This document shows, piece after piece, positions 1-6,098 of a stretch of 6,249 bases of DNA; the first letter of the stretch is position 1, and each line of letters opens with the position of its first letter. The notes under the pieces were generated by a model. It did not search any database. It was not told where the DNA came from and worked only from the letters and a program-made list of their open reading frames with translations. The position numbers and the translations under genes are program-made. The stretch is from Planctomycetota bacterium (GTDB taxonomy: Bacteria; Planctomycetota; Phycisphaerae; WQYP01). The stretch lies in NCBI GenBank assembly GCA_021809365.1, contig JAKBAC010000181.1, positions 1 through 6,249 of the forward strand, given 5' to 3'.

Positions 1-2691
1 AACGACCGCGCGCACACCGGGTGGCAGATGAGCCGTAAGCTCTTCGCCCTTTTTGCCCTGTGATGCGCTCAGCACAATATCGCCGTGAGGTGTCGGTACG
101 CGACCGGACACCCAGCGCAGATTTCCCAAATGCGGCGTGATGGCGGCCGTGGCAAAGCCACCGCTGGTGGGCCGAACACCGAGAATATATGCGGTGAGAA
201 AATTCGTGACGCCCGCCGACCAGCCGTGGCAAAGGCTGTTGCGGTACATGGTCAGCCCGGCGGGAAGAAAACCGGAGGCAACACCACGGCGTTGGGCCGG
301 TCTTGCCGATGGCACCGGCCGTGGTGTTTCGGTGTAAACTTCCCAGAATGTGGTAGCGCCTTCGCGCAACATGCCCCCCCAATATCGCCGGATGAAATTC
401 AAGGCTTCTCGCGTCCGCCCCAGTCTGCCCAGGGCGCAGATCACATAATAATTGTAATAGGGTGTGGCGATTTGCCTCCACGCGGGGTTCCGAGGCGCAA
501 GAATCCGCCGGTAAATGGCCCGGCGCTCGAACCGATCAGCCACGCCGCTGTAGATGGCCATGGCATTGACCTGCCGGATGTTGGTAAATGTGCCGTTGCG
601 ATTTGCCAGATACCGCCGCGCCGCCGAGACAATTTCATCGTACCAGTTGAGCCATCGGCGGGCCTGTGCCGCATCACCAATCGCCCGCAGTAAAAACACA
701 CCATCCTTTACCGCCAGGCAGGTGTACAAGTCCGTGGCCATGCACGAAGGCGATTTCGGGTTATGGAAAACCTTCCAGGGAAAGGGGGGCGACCAGTCGA
801 TGAAAAGTCTGTGATTGTGCCGATCGGTAAAGAGATTCTCAGGTCCAAAGCTCGTTTTCATGTAACGTAACATGCTCAAAAGCATTTCATGTTGCGATTT
901 GACGTACGTCAGGGCCCCGGTGTGGCGGTAATAATCCGCCAAGCCGACGATCCAGGCGCACGAGTAGCCGGGAATGCCATTGACATCGTTGACCGGCGGC
1001 TGGTCGGCAGGCCGCCCTCCCTGGGCTTTCCGGCGCAGATCGTTCATGGTCAACTGCATAAGAAAATGATCGAGAAACACATCGCTGATCACGCCACCGG
1101 AAACCTGCAGGTCTCCCATCCATTGAGCGCGATCGCGCTTGGGTCCGTCCCATATTCTTTCCTGCATGCACAAATGGGCGGTGTAGGCACCTGTGTACCA
1201 GATGCGATTTAGCATGGGATCGGAGCAGTCAAAGGCCCCGCGATAGGTAACAGGATAATACTTAAAATTCAGCCGCAGCGCATTGAGGTGGATGGGGTGC
1301 TTTCCGGCGAAGCGGATCACCGCATATCGAAAAGCGCTCCACGGCGTATGCTGGATGGCTCCGTTGAGCCGCATGGGATTCCAGCCGCCCAGTACCGGAC
1401 GCCAGGTGCCCCATGGGGAATCCATGGCCTCGCCCTTGGATTCGCCGGTGCCAATCAACACGCCGCGGGGCAGCGGAAAATGGAATGTTTGTCCATCCGA
1501 CGCCATTCGCACCAGGTTGCGACCCTGCAGTAAAAATTGAACGCGAAGCGCTTTGGCTTTCCCCGGCGCTGGATTACCCGCCTGAGCCTTGATCTGATTT
1601 ACGGGAAAGGCTATGCGGCCCGCCTGCACATACTTGCGCACCAGCGCGGTAACATTACGTGTGTGTGCCGGATCGGTCAGCACCCCATATACCGCGCGCT
1701 GCACAACAGGCGGGGCGGGGTGTGCTTCGATCGGGCCGCCGGTACCGCGAATGTCAATTCGCCCCGCCACCTCCTGGCCAAAGCTCACCAGCAATTCCGG
1801 CGCATGAACGTGATGCGCCGGATCCACTGTCAGGCTGATGGGTAACGCCGGTGCCAGCCGTGATCTCCCCTGATAGCCTGGCCGAAGTATGCGTACCATG
1901 TGTCCGGATAATTGCCGTGCTACCGTCTTCAGGCCATGAAAAGCGCTGCGGCCTCGCAGCACGCTGACTCTAATGGGTTGGAAGTAAAGGTGCGCCATAT
2001 ACGCGGTTCCTTCCACCGGCCATGGCGCAAGCTCCGCTTTCCAAGGCCCGCGGCCATAGGGAGCCTTGACGCTGGCACGGGCCCAATGTGCGGCATTAAA
2101 GCCGCCGCGAGTCCACGCATTGGAAACTTGGACCTGTTGGGTTACGCGCCAACTGCTATTTGACCGTAAAATCGTGCGGCCGGCGGCGAGCAACCATAGA
2201 ATGATTCCCGCCGCCCCGCCCCGGTTCTTCGCGCGAATCGCAAAGACGTTGTTTCCCGCATGCAGATCTGCCGTGATCGTCAGCCGCCGCGGATGACGCC
2301 ATCGCGGCGAAGCGGGCGAACCAATATGGCGACCGGTTGCGGCAATGCGGCGTCCATTGATATAAAGAATAAATCGATTGTCAGCCGTTACGTACAATTC
2401 GGCCGCTTGCGGTGGGGCGGCCAGGGGCAGCACCCGCCTTAAATAGATCGTTTGACGATTTCCGACATGCGCTGTCCAAATCCATTCGGGCCAATGAAGT
2501 TTGCCATATTTGGCTGCCACCGCCATGCGCGGCCGCGGCAAACCGTAAGTGGGATCAACGGCAGGCGGCCGATAGTTTGCCAACCCAAACGTGCTGCTGC
2601 CGGTTGTCCGCATGTCCGCGGCCCTGAGGGTATGCGGCCCGATACCAAGTGCCATACACGCAAATATTAAACAACATCCTGTTTTATTCAT
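1..2691 (-). CDS. GH78-like alpha-L-rhamnosidase, secreted, 3'-truncated by window edge
   Basis: The reading frame stays open for 897 codons from ATG at 2691-2689 to the left edge, with no stop, so the C-terminus lies outside. Residues 1-25 look like a Sec signal peptide (hydrophobic CCLIFACMALGIG, possible cleavage near LRA/AD). Next come a beta-sandwich N-terminal module (about 65-175: WPEWIW at 67-72, ADNRFILYING ending at N112-G113), a second beta domain (about 375-480, FRYAVIRF near 456) and an (alpha/alpha)6 catalytic barrel. The barrel carries DGPKRDRAQWMGD at 515-527 and EGATTFWE at 777-784. A C-terminal beta domain (GVRPTSGGF from 838, then TPHGDIVLS) is almost complete. In GH78 the D-x4-E-x6-D motif and the Glu of GATT-x-WE are catalytic; here D515, D520, D527 and E784 occupy those places, with Asp replacing the usual Glu at 520. 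The expected role is removal of terminal alpha-L-rhamnose from plant polysaccharides or glycosides, in periplasm or outside. The family call is firm; the substrate is inferred. Confidence 0.9.
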   Translation of the reverse strand, partial: MNKTGCCLIFACMALGIGPHTLRAADMRTTGSSTFGLANYRPPAVDPTYGLPRPRMAVAAKYGKLHWPEWIWTAHVGNRQTIYLRRVLPLAAPPQAAELYVTADNRFILYINGRRIAATGRHIGSPASPRWRHPRRLTITADLHAGNNVFAIRAKNRGGAAGIILWLLAAGRTILRSNSSWRVTQQVQVSNAWTRGGFNAAHWARASVKAPYGRGPWKAELAPWPVEGTAYMAHLYFQPIRVSVLRGRSAFHGLKTVARQLSGHMVRILRPGYQGRSRLAPALPISLTVDPAHHVHAPELLVSFGQEVAGRIDIRGTGGPIEAHPAPPVVQRAVYGVLTDPAHTRNVTALVRKYVQAGRIAFPVNQIKAQAGNPAPGKAKALRVQFLLQGRNLVRMASDGQTFHFPLPRGVLIGTGESKGEAMDSPWGTWRPVLGGWNPMRLNGAIQHTPWSAFRYAVIRFAGKHPIHLNALRLNFKYYPVTYRGAFDCSDPMLNRIWYTGAYTAHLCMQERIWDGPKRDRAQWMGDLQVSGGVISDVFLDHFLMQLTMNDLRRKAQGGRPADQPPVNDVNGIPGYSCAWIVGLADYYRHTGALTYVKSQHEMLLSMLRYMKTSFGPENLFTDRHNHRLFIDWSPPFPWKVFHNPKSPSCMATDLYTCLAVKDGVFLLRAIGDAAQARRWLNWYDEIVSAARRYLANRNGTFTNIRQVNAMAIYSGVADRFERRAIYRRILAPRNPAWRQIATPYYNYYVICALGRLGRTREALNFIRRYWGGMLREGATTFWEVYTETPRPVPSARPAQRRGVASGFLPAGLTMYRNSLCHGWSAGVTNFLTAYILGVRPTSGGFATAAITPHLGNLRWVSGRVPTPHGDIVLSASQGKKGEELTAHLPPGVRAVV

Positions 2692-2697
2692 AAGAGT

Positions 2698-2701
2698 CTC
2701 C
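2698..2701 (-). promoter_or_regulatory. Ribosome binding site of the GH78-like gene
   Basis: On the minus strand GGAG lies 6 bases before the ATG at 2691-2689. This supports that start, which also places a signal peptide at the N-terminus. The next in-frame ATG (codon 13) would cut the hydrophobic segment. Confidence 0.75.
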
Positions 2702-2721
2702 GCGATCTTTTTCGCAAAGAG

Positions 2722-2727
2722 TTTATA
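2722..2727 (-). promoter_or_regulatory. Possible -10 box for the GH78-like gene
   Basis: The minus strand reads TATAAA here, about 30 bases upstream of the start codon, which would give a short leader containing the GGAG site. No good -35 hexamer is found 16-18 bases further upstream (the best is TTCCAC-like), so this is a weak, position-based call. Confidence 0.3.
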
Positions 2728-3159
2728 CGTTTCGCCAGCTCCCGGGTGGAAAAACGGAACCGCTGCAAAAAAAGAATCGAAACAGCGAATCCCGGTATGT
2801 ACAGGTATCAAAATCGCGATCAGGCCGACGAAACATCGCATTCACAGGCAATTTCACAACAAAACGTCCAATTGGAGAGCCTGAAGGCGGCGGTTTTCCC
2901 CCGATGAATGATCCATATAGACCATTGAAAAAGCTATTGGTTAACGCCATTGCATGCGCCATAATAAATCCAGCAAGCTCGGTTGAGGTTTTGATGTTCA
3001 TTGCGGATCGAACCCAAAACCCGCAACAAGTTATTCATGGCGCGTGTAACTCGTTACTAACCAGAGCATCAATTTAAGCAGGCGTCTTGACATAGGAGAA
3101 TCTTGAGAGGCTAAGCATGATTTTGTGAAAATCGAACTGGCAATGGCCCGGCCAGAAGA

Positions 3160-3318
3160 AGGGAGATGGTGCTCCCTGGATAGAGATGAGCGGCACTTTG
3201 GGTTCCGTTGTGTCGGAGCGTAAAGAGGCCGCTGGGTAAGGTGTTTTCTCTTCTGCCGCAAGTCGCGGCAAACCGCAATCTGCCCGGTAGGCGGATAAAT
3301 TTAGCTCTTCTTCGGAGC
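3160..3318 (+). promoter_or_regulatory. Possible structured 5' leader of the PEP-CTERM gene
   Basis: Several short stem-loops follow one another before the ribosome binding site: AGGGAG/CTCCCT with a 6-base loop (3160-3177), TGCCGC/GCGGCA with a 5-base loop (3254-3270), CCGC/GCGG (3273-3294) and a weak GCTC/GAGC (3304-3318). They would be transcribed if the promoter lies near the TTGACA at 3087. I do not recognise a known riboswitch class. The structures are small and some may be chance in GC-rich DNA. Confidence 0.3.
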
Positions 3319-3320
3319 AA

Positions 3321-3326
3321 AAGGAG
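3321..3326 (+). promoter_or_regulatory. Ribosome binding site deciding the PEP-CTERM start
   Basis: AAGGAG lies 7 bases before ATG 3334. This fixes the start there rather than at the in-frame TTG at 3208, which has no such site and would bury the signal peptide behind 42 extra residues. Confidence 0.85.
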
Positions 3327-3333
3327 TTTTATC

Positions 3334-4173
3334 ATGGGTATTAACTCACGTACCGTATTGTTTTCATCTGCCGCTATTGCGGCCTTCGGTGCATGCATGG
3401 CTGGCGTGCCAATGGCAATGGCAACCACTACTGCCACCCCGACAACAATTATCTCGGATACATTTCCAGCCAGCCAGGGGGTGGGTGCCGGAAGCTACCT
3501 GCAAGGGGCAACGCCGGATGTTGGACCGGCCGGCTCTACTTGGACAACGCACTTTTACAACTCAACTACCAGCGTCTATTCGACTCCGACGAGCGCCCAG
3601 GCACCGTTTATAAATCAGATCGGGTCTTCGGGTAATTATGCGGCCTATTTCCCGAATTCCTCCGGGGGCGACGTAGATGCGGCAATCCCATTTACACCAT
3701 CCGGCAACGGCATACTGACGCTTACAGCGACCCTGTACTATCCGGGGGGCGACGGATGGGTAGCACTGGGCTTCGCGAATTCCGCGGCTACCGCCGATCC
3801 ATACGGCCAGTCCGGCCCATGGGCCTACCTGGATGCCGGAGGGGGGCTGAATCCCGGCGGTGTAATCCACGGATATGTCAACAGCCATACAAACACCGTG
3901 ACACTCACATTCAACCCCGTTACCTTGGTGGAAACCTTCAGCGGACCTACCCTCACCAGTGGTACGCCCGTTACATTAACCGAGACGCTTACCAGTGCCC
4001 CGACCATTAACTCCATCTTTTTTGCACAAAGGGGCATTTCCGGTGGGTACTTCAGCAATGTAACGCTCACGCAAGGGCCGGAACAAGCTGTACCGGAACC
4101 GGCGTCCTGGGGTTTGCTGGGCTTGGGCGGAGTCGCGGGGCTGATGCTGCTACGTCGCCGCAAACTGGCCTGA
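3334..4173 (+). CDS. PEP-CTERM sorting-domain protein
   Basis: A 279-residue exported protein. Residues 1-30 form a Sec signal peptide ending in AMA/TTT. The C-terminus from residue 253 is a textbook PEP-CTERM signal: VPEP motif (253-256), a hydrophobic helix (WGLLGLGGVAGLMLL) and the basic tail RRRKLA. Such tails are recognised and removed by an exosortase in the inner membrane, after which the protein is released or kept in the envelope or extracellular matrix. The middle (about 38-245) is rich in Thr, Ser, Gly, Asn and aromatic residues and looks all-beta. It begins ISDTF (40-44), an opening seen in concanavalin-like beta-sandwich proteins; that fold is an inference. Residues 31-252 have no Lys, no Cys and a single Arg (233), so the mature protein should be acidic. 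No catalytic motif is visible and the function is unknown. Its position between two glycoside hydrolases suggests a sugar-binding or matrix role. The exosortase gene is not in this window. Confidence 0.92.
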   Translation: MGINSRTVLFSSAAIAAFGACMAGVPMAMATTTATPTTIISDTFPASQGVGAGSYLQGATPDVGPAGSTWTTHFYNSTTSVYSTPTSAQAPFINQIGSSGNYAAYFPNSSGGDVDAAIPFTPSGNGILTLTATLYYPGGDGWVALGFANSAATADPYGQSGPWAYLDAGGGLNPGGVIHGYVNSHTNTVTLTFNPVTLVETFSGPTLTSGTPVTLTETLTSAPTINSIFFAQRGISGGYFSNVTLTQGPEQAVPEPASWGLLGLGGVAGLMLLRRRKLA

Positions 4174-4203
4174 TATCTTTGTAAACCTCCTTGGATTCTG
4201 CTG

Positions 4204-4235
4204 GCCGTGGCGGCCTGAACTCAGGCCGCCACGGC
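4204..4235. terminator. Perfect 15-bp-arm inverted repeat, possible terminator
   Basis: GCCGTGGCGGCCTGA (4204-4218) and TCAGGCCGCCACGGC (4221-4235) are perfect reverse complements separated by two bases, giving a very stable GC-rich hairpin 30 bases after the PEP-CTERM stop. The position suits transcription termination. Neither strand has a T-run after it, so it is not a classical Rho-independent terminator. A Rho-assisted or bidirectional stop, an mRNA 3'-end stabiliser, or a mobile-element end are alternatives. Confidence 0.5.
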
Positions 4236-4334
4236 GAAGCGGATCTGGTTGAAGACCACCGCCAGCATGATGTAAATGGGGCGGCCTTCTGTGGCGGTCA
4301 ATGAAGCCATGATCGCCACATGTGGATTGCTCAT
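4221..4334 (-). other. Short GC3-rich reading frame, 37 codons
   Basis: A minus-strand frame from ATG (4334-4332) to TGA (4223-4221) would encode 37 residues beginning MSNPHVAIMASL and ending NQIRFAVAA. About 29 of 37 codons end in G or C, and nearly all do from residue 17 on, which is coding-like. The frame remains open about 11 codons upstream of the ATG. There is no clear ribosome binding site and I recognise no family. Its last codons and stop lie inside the right arm of the 4204-4235 inverted repeat. It could be a small protein, the decayed 3' end of a lost gene, or chance. Confidence 0.25.
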
Positions 4335-4464
4335 CGACACAACAAAAACCCATGGCTTGGCCAATAATCACGGGTCGGCAGTGGTGCGGGGTGGGGCATA
4401 AGTGGAGCGGCTACAGGAATTGTCCAATCGATTGATCTTTTCATCGGAACTCTCAACACTGTTC

Positions 4465-4488
4465 TCAATTCTGAATTGATCATACAAT
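4465..4488 (+). promoter_or_regulatory. Candidate GH27 promoter with overlapping palindromic operator
   Basis: TACAAT at 4483-4488 resembles a -10 box and lies 29 bases before ATG 4518, leaving room for the ribosome binding site. The -35 hexamer at the expected distance is poor. The palindrome TCAATTC-T-GAATTGA (4465-4479, 7-bp perfect arms) falls between the -35 and -10 positions, where a repressor would block transcription. Regulator and inducer are unknown. Seen: the palindrome. Inferred: its role. Confidence 0.3.
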
Positions 4489-4501
4489 CAGTTTATTACT
4501 C

Positions 4502-4506
4502 AGGAG
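4502..4506 (+). promoter_or_regulatory. Ribosome binding site of the GH27 gene
   Basis: AGGAG lies 11 bases before ATG 4518, slightly longer than usual. It supports that ATG over the in-frame TTG at 4476, which has no upstream site and would put 14 extra residues in front of the twin-arginine signal. Confidence 0.6.
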
Positions 4507-4517
4507 ATGTATCGCTT

Positions 4518-6098
4518 ATGACTAAAAAGCAGCGAGTGGGTTTGTCAAGACGTGAGATCATCGCATCAGCCGCAACATTCATGGCGGCGGGCGGGGCGGC
4601 TAAACGTGTATTGGCCGTTGAAGCGCCAGATTCTCGCCGGACCCGCCGGGAGTTCCCTGACATCGCCAGTGGTAATCCTGATTTGCCGGAATTCCACGGA
4701 CCGCGTGTGATCGGTGCCACGCCGGGACGTGATTTTCTTTTCCAGGTGCCACATACCGGCGCTACCCCGCTGGTTCTTTCCGCCAGCGGTCTGCCGCGCG
4801 GCCTGCGGATGACGGATACCGGACTGATCCGCGGAAAAATTCAATCGCCCGGCACATATAACGTACGGTTGACGGCCACCAACCGGGCGGGCCATGCCCA
4901 CCGAGTTTTACGCATCGTCGCGGGGCAGCACAAACTTGGGCTTACGCCGCCCATGGGCTGGAATTCCTGGTATGCCTACAGTACCGGTAATACCGCGGAA
5001 CTGACCCGGGCGGCGGCGGATGCGCTGGTGAAGCACGGCCTGGCCGCCAAGGGCTTTATGTACGTCAACCTTGACGATGGATGGCAAGGTGGCCGCACTG
5101 CGTCCGGTCAAATCATGCCCACGGAGAAGTTTGGCAATATGCAGGCGCTTATTGCGCATGTGCATGAACTCGGATTGAGATTTGGAATTTATTCATCGCC
5201 CGGACCGCAAACCTGCGCACATCACACCGGCAGTTGGGGGCATGAACTGCTTGATGCGCAGAGTTACGCCCGTTGGGGTGTGGATTTCCTGAAGTATGAC
5301 TGGTGCAGCTATACCAAGGAAGTGCCGCGGCATCCGGATCTGCAGCAGTACATCAAGCCCTATGCCGTGATGCGGCGGGCGCTGGATTCCGTGGACCGGG
5401 ACATTTTTTTCAGCTTATGCCAGTACGGTATGGCGCATGTCTGGACCTGGGGCGCAAAGGCTCCGGTTTTTGGCAATCAGTGGCGCACCAGCGGTGATAT
5501 TATTGATACCTGGGCGGCGATTTCACGCAATGGATTTGACGCTCAACGGCAGCTATATCCCTTTGCGGGCCCGGGCCACTGGAACGATCCATGCATGCTG
5601 ATGCTCGGCTATGGAAAATACTGGTCCGGTGCCTTGCGACCCACCCGGCTGACTCCGCATGAGCAACTTTTGCAGGTGACGCTATGGAGCATGCTGGCTG
5701 CGCCTATGGTTTTAAGTTGCGATCTCGACAAGCTCGATAAATTCACGATTGATCTGGTAACCAACACGGAGATTATTGCCGTAGACCAGGATGAACTGGG
5801 AATGCAGGGGCAATGCGTGGACCGTCAGGCCGGTGGCATGGAGATTTGGGCGCGTCCACTGTGGGATGGCACCGTAGCGGTGGCGCTATTTAACCGGGGG
5901 GCAAAATCGCAAACCGGCCATATCGCGTCCTGGGACATGTTAGATCCGGTACTGCCACGCGGTGCCCGGACACTTCGCGGATCACAACAAGTTCGTGACC
6001 TGTGGAAACGCAAAACATTAGGCTCAATGGCTCGCATCAGCATGCCGGTGCCCAGCCATAGCGCTGTGATGTTGAAAATAGGAAACCCTGCCCATTAA
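4518..6098 (+). CDS. GH27 alpha-galactosidase, Tat-exported, with N-terminal putative-Ig module
   Basis: A 526-residue enzyme. Residues 1-33 form a twin-arginine signal (LSRREII at 9-15, then a hydrophobic Ala/Gly stretch ending VLA), so it should cross the membrane folded. About 60-134 is a He_PIG-type Ig-like module (IGATPGRDF near 65-73, GLPRGL, GTYNVRLTATN). The GH27 barrel starts at PPMGWNSW (144-151). It has LDDGW (185-189), the nucleophile motif KYDWC with D261, and WRTSGDI with R323 and acid/base D327, spaced as R227/D231 in human alpha-galactosidase A. C233 and C263 match a conserved family disulphide spacing. WNDPCML (355-361) has Cys359 where the family usually has Asp. The C-terminal beta domain (about 435-526) ends VPSHSAVMLKI. 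The expected reaction is release of terminal alpha-D-galactose from galactomannan, raffinose-type sugars or pectin side chains; alpha-N-acetylgalactosaminidase or beta-L-arabinopyranosidase activity is possible in GH27. Family call firm, substrate inferred. Confidence 0.95.
   Translation: MTKKQRVGLSRREIIASAATFMAAGGAAKRVLAVEAPDSRRTRREFPDIASGNPDLPEFHGPRVIGATPGRDFLFQVPHTGATPLVLSASGLPRGLRMTDTGLIRGKIQSPGTYNVRLTATNRAGHAHRVLRIVAGQHKLGLTPPMGWNSWYAYSTGNTAELTRAAADALVKHGLAAKGFMYVNLDDGWQGGRTASGQIMPTEKFGNMQALIAHVHELGLRFGIYSSPGPQTCAHHTGSWGHELLDAQSYARWGVDFLKYDWCSYTKEVPRHPDLQQYIKPYAVMRRALDSVDRDIFFSLCQYGMAHVWTWGAKAPVFGNQWRTSGDIIDTWAAISRNGFDAQRQLYPFAGPGHWNDPCMLMLGYGKYWSGALRPTRLTPHEQLLQVTLWSMLAAPMVLSCDLDKLDKFTIDLVTNTEIIAVDQDELGMQGQCVDRQAGGMEIWARPLWDGTVAVALFNRGAKSQTGHIASWDMLDPVLPRGARTLRGSQQVRDLWKRKTLGSMARISMPVPSHSAVMLKIGNPAH

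Larger units (their letters stand above)
2692..3333. other. Divergent intergenic region (642 bases)
   Basis: This region separates the start codons of the leftward GH78-like gene and the rightward PEP-CTERM gene, so it must hold both promoters. I see no convincing gene in it. A 92-codon minus-strand frame (3001-2723) has no ribosome binding site and no recognisable motif. Visible small elements are TTGCGG/CCGCAA arms at 3001-3006 and 3021-3026, the palindrome GTAAC-TC-GTTAC at 3046-3057, a consensus TTGACA at 3087-3092 without a good -10 at the right distance, and stem-loops between 3160 and 3318. The GTAAC palindrome could be a repressor or activator half-site pair, but nothing identifies the protein. 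Confidence 0.6.
4174..4517. other. Intergenic region between PEP-CTERM and GH27 genes (344 bases)
   Basis: The left part (to about 4335) is GC-rich and contains the large inverted repeat and the short minus-strand frame. The right part (about 4410-4517) turns AT-rich and looks like the promoter region of the GH27 gene: the palindrome CAATCGATTG at 4425-4434, the palindrome at 4465-4479, a -10-like TACAAT and the ribosome binding site. The hairpin and the AT-rich stretch suggest that the GH27 gene has its own promoter rather than relying on read-through. Confidence 0.55.

Noticed and set aside
85..693. A 202-codon plus-strand open frame
   Set aside because: It is antisense to the GH78-like gene, which has clear domains and catalytic motifs throughout. 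The plus-strand product is Pro/Arg/Gly-rich with no recognisable motif and no ribosome binding site.
2723..3001. A 92-codon minus-strand open frame upstream of the GH78-like gene
   Set aside because: No ribosome binding site before the ATG, no recognisable domain, and it ends on the -10-like box. It is better read as non-coding intergenic DNA.
3138..3153. Sigma-54-like -24/-12 element (TGGCA, GC 12 bases later) upstream of the PEP-CTERM gene
   Set aside because: Sigma-54 control is known for some PEP-CTERM systems, and the GG/GC spacing fits, but the conserved C and the TT before the -12 GC are missing. The match is too weak to call.
2532..3276. Shared 12-mer CGCGGCAAACCG in the GH78-like gene and in the PEP-CTERM leader
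   Set aside because: A single short match in GC-rich DNA with no extension on either side. It is most likely chance.
3208..3333. N-terminal extension of the PEP-CTERM gene from a TTG codon
   Set aside because: AAGGAG sits 7 bases before ATG 3334, and a clean signal peptide begins there.
3562..3888. Minus-strand frames inside the PEP-CTERM gene
   Set aside because: They are shadows of the coding strand, without ribosome binding sites or motifs.
4476..4517. N-terminal extension of the GH27 gene from a TTG codon
   Set aside because: No ribosome binding site precedes it, and it would run over the AGGAG site and palindrome. The Tat signal starts properly at 4518.
4507..4521. Four-codon upstream frame (ATG TAT CGC TTA TGA) overlapping the GH27 start
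   Set aside because: It begins directly at the end of AGGAG with no spacer, so it is unlikely to be translated. The TGA/ATG overlap looks accidental.
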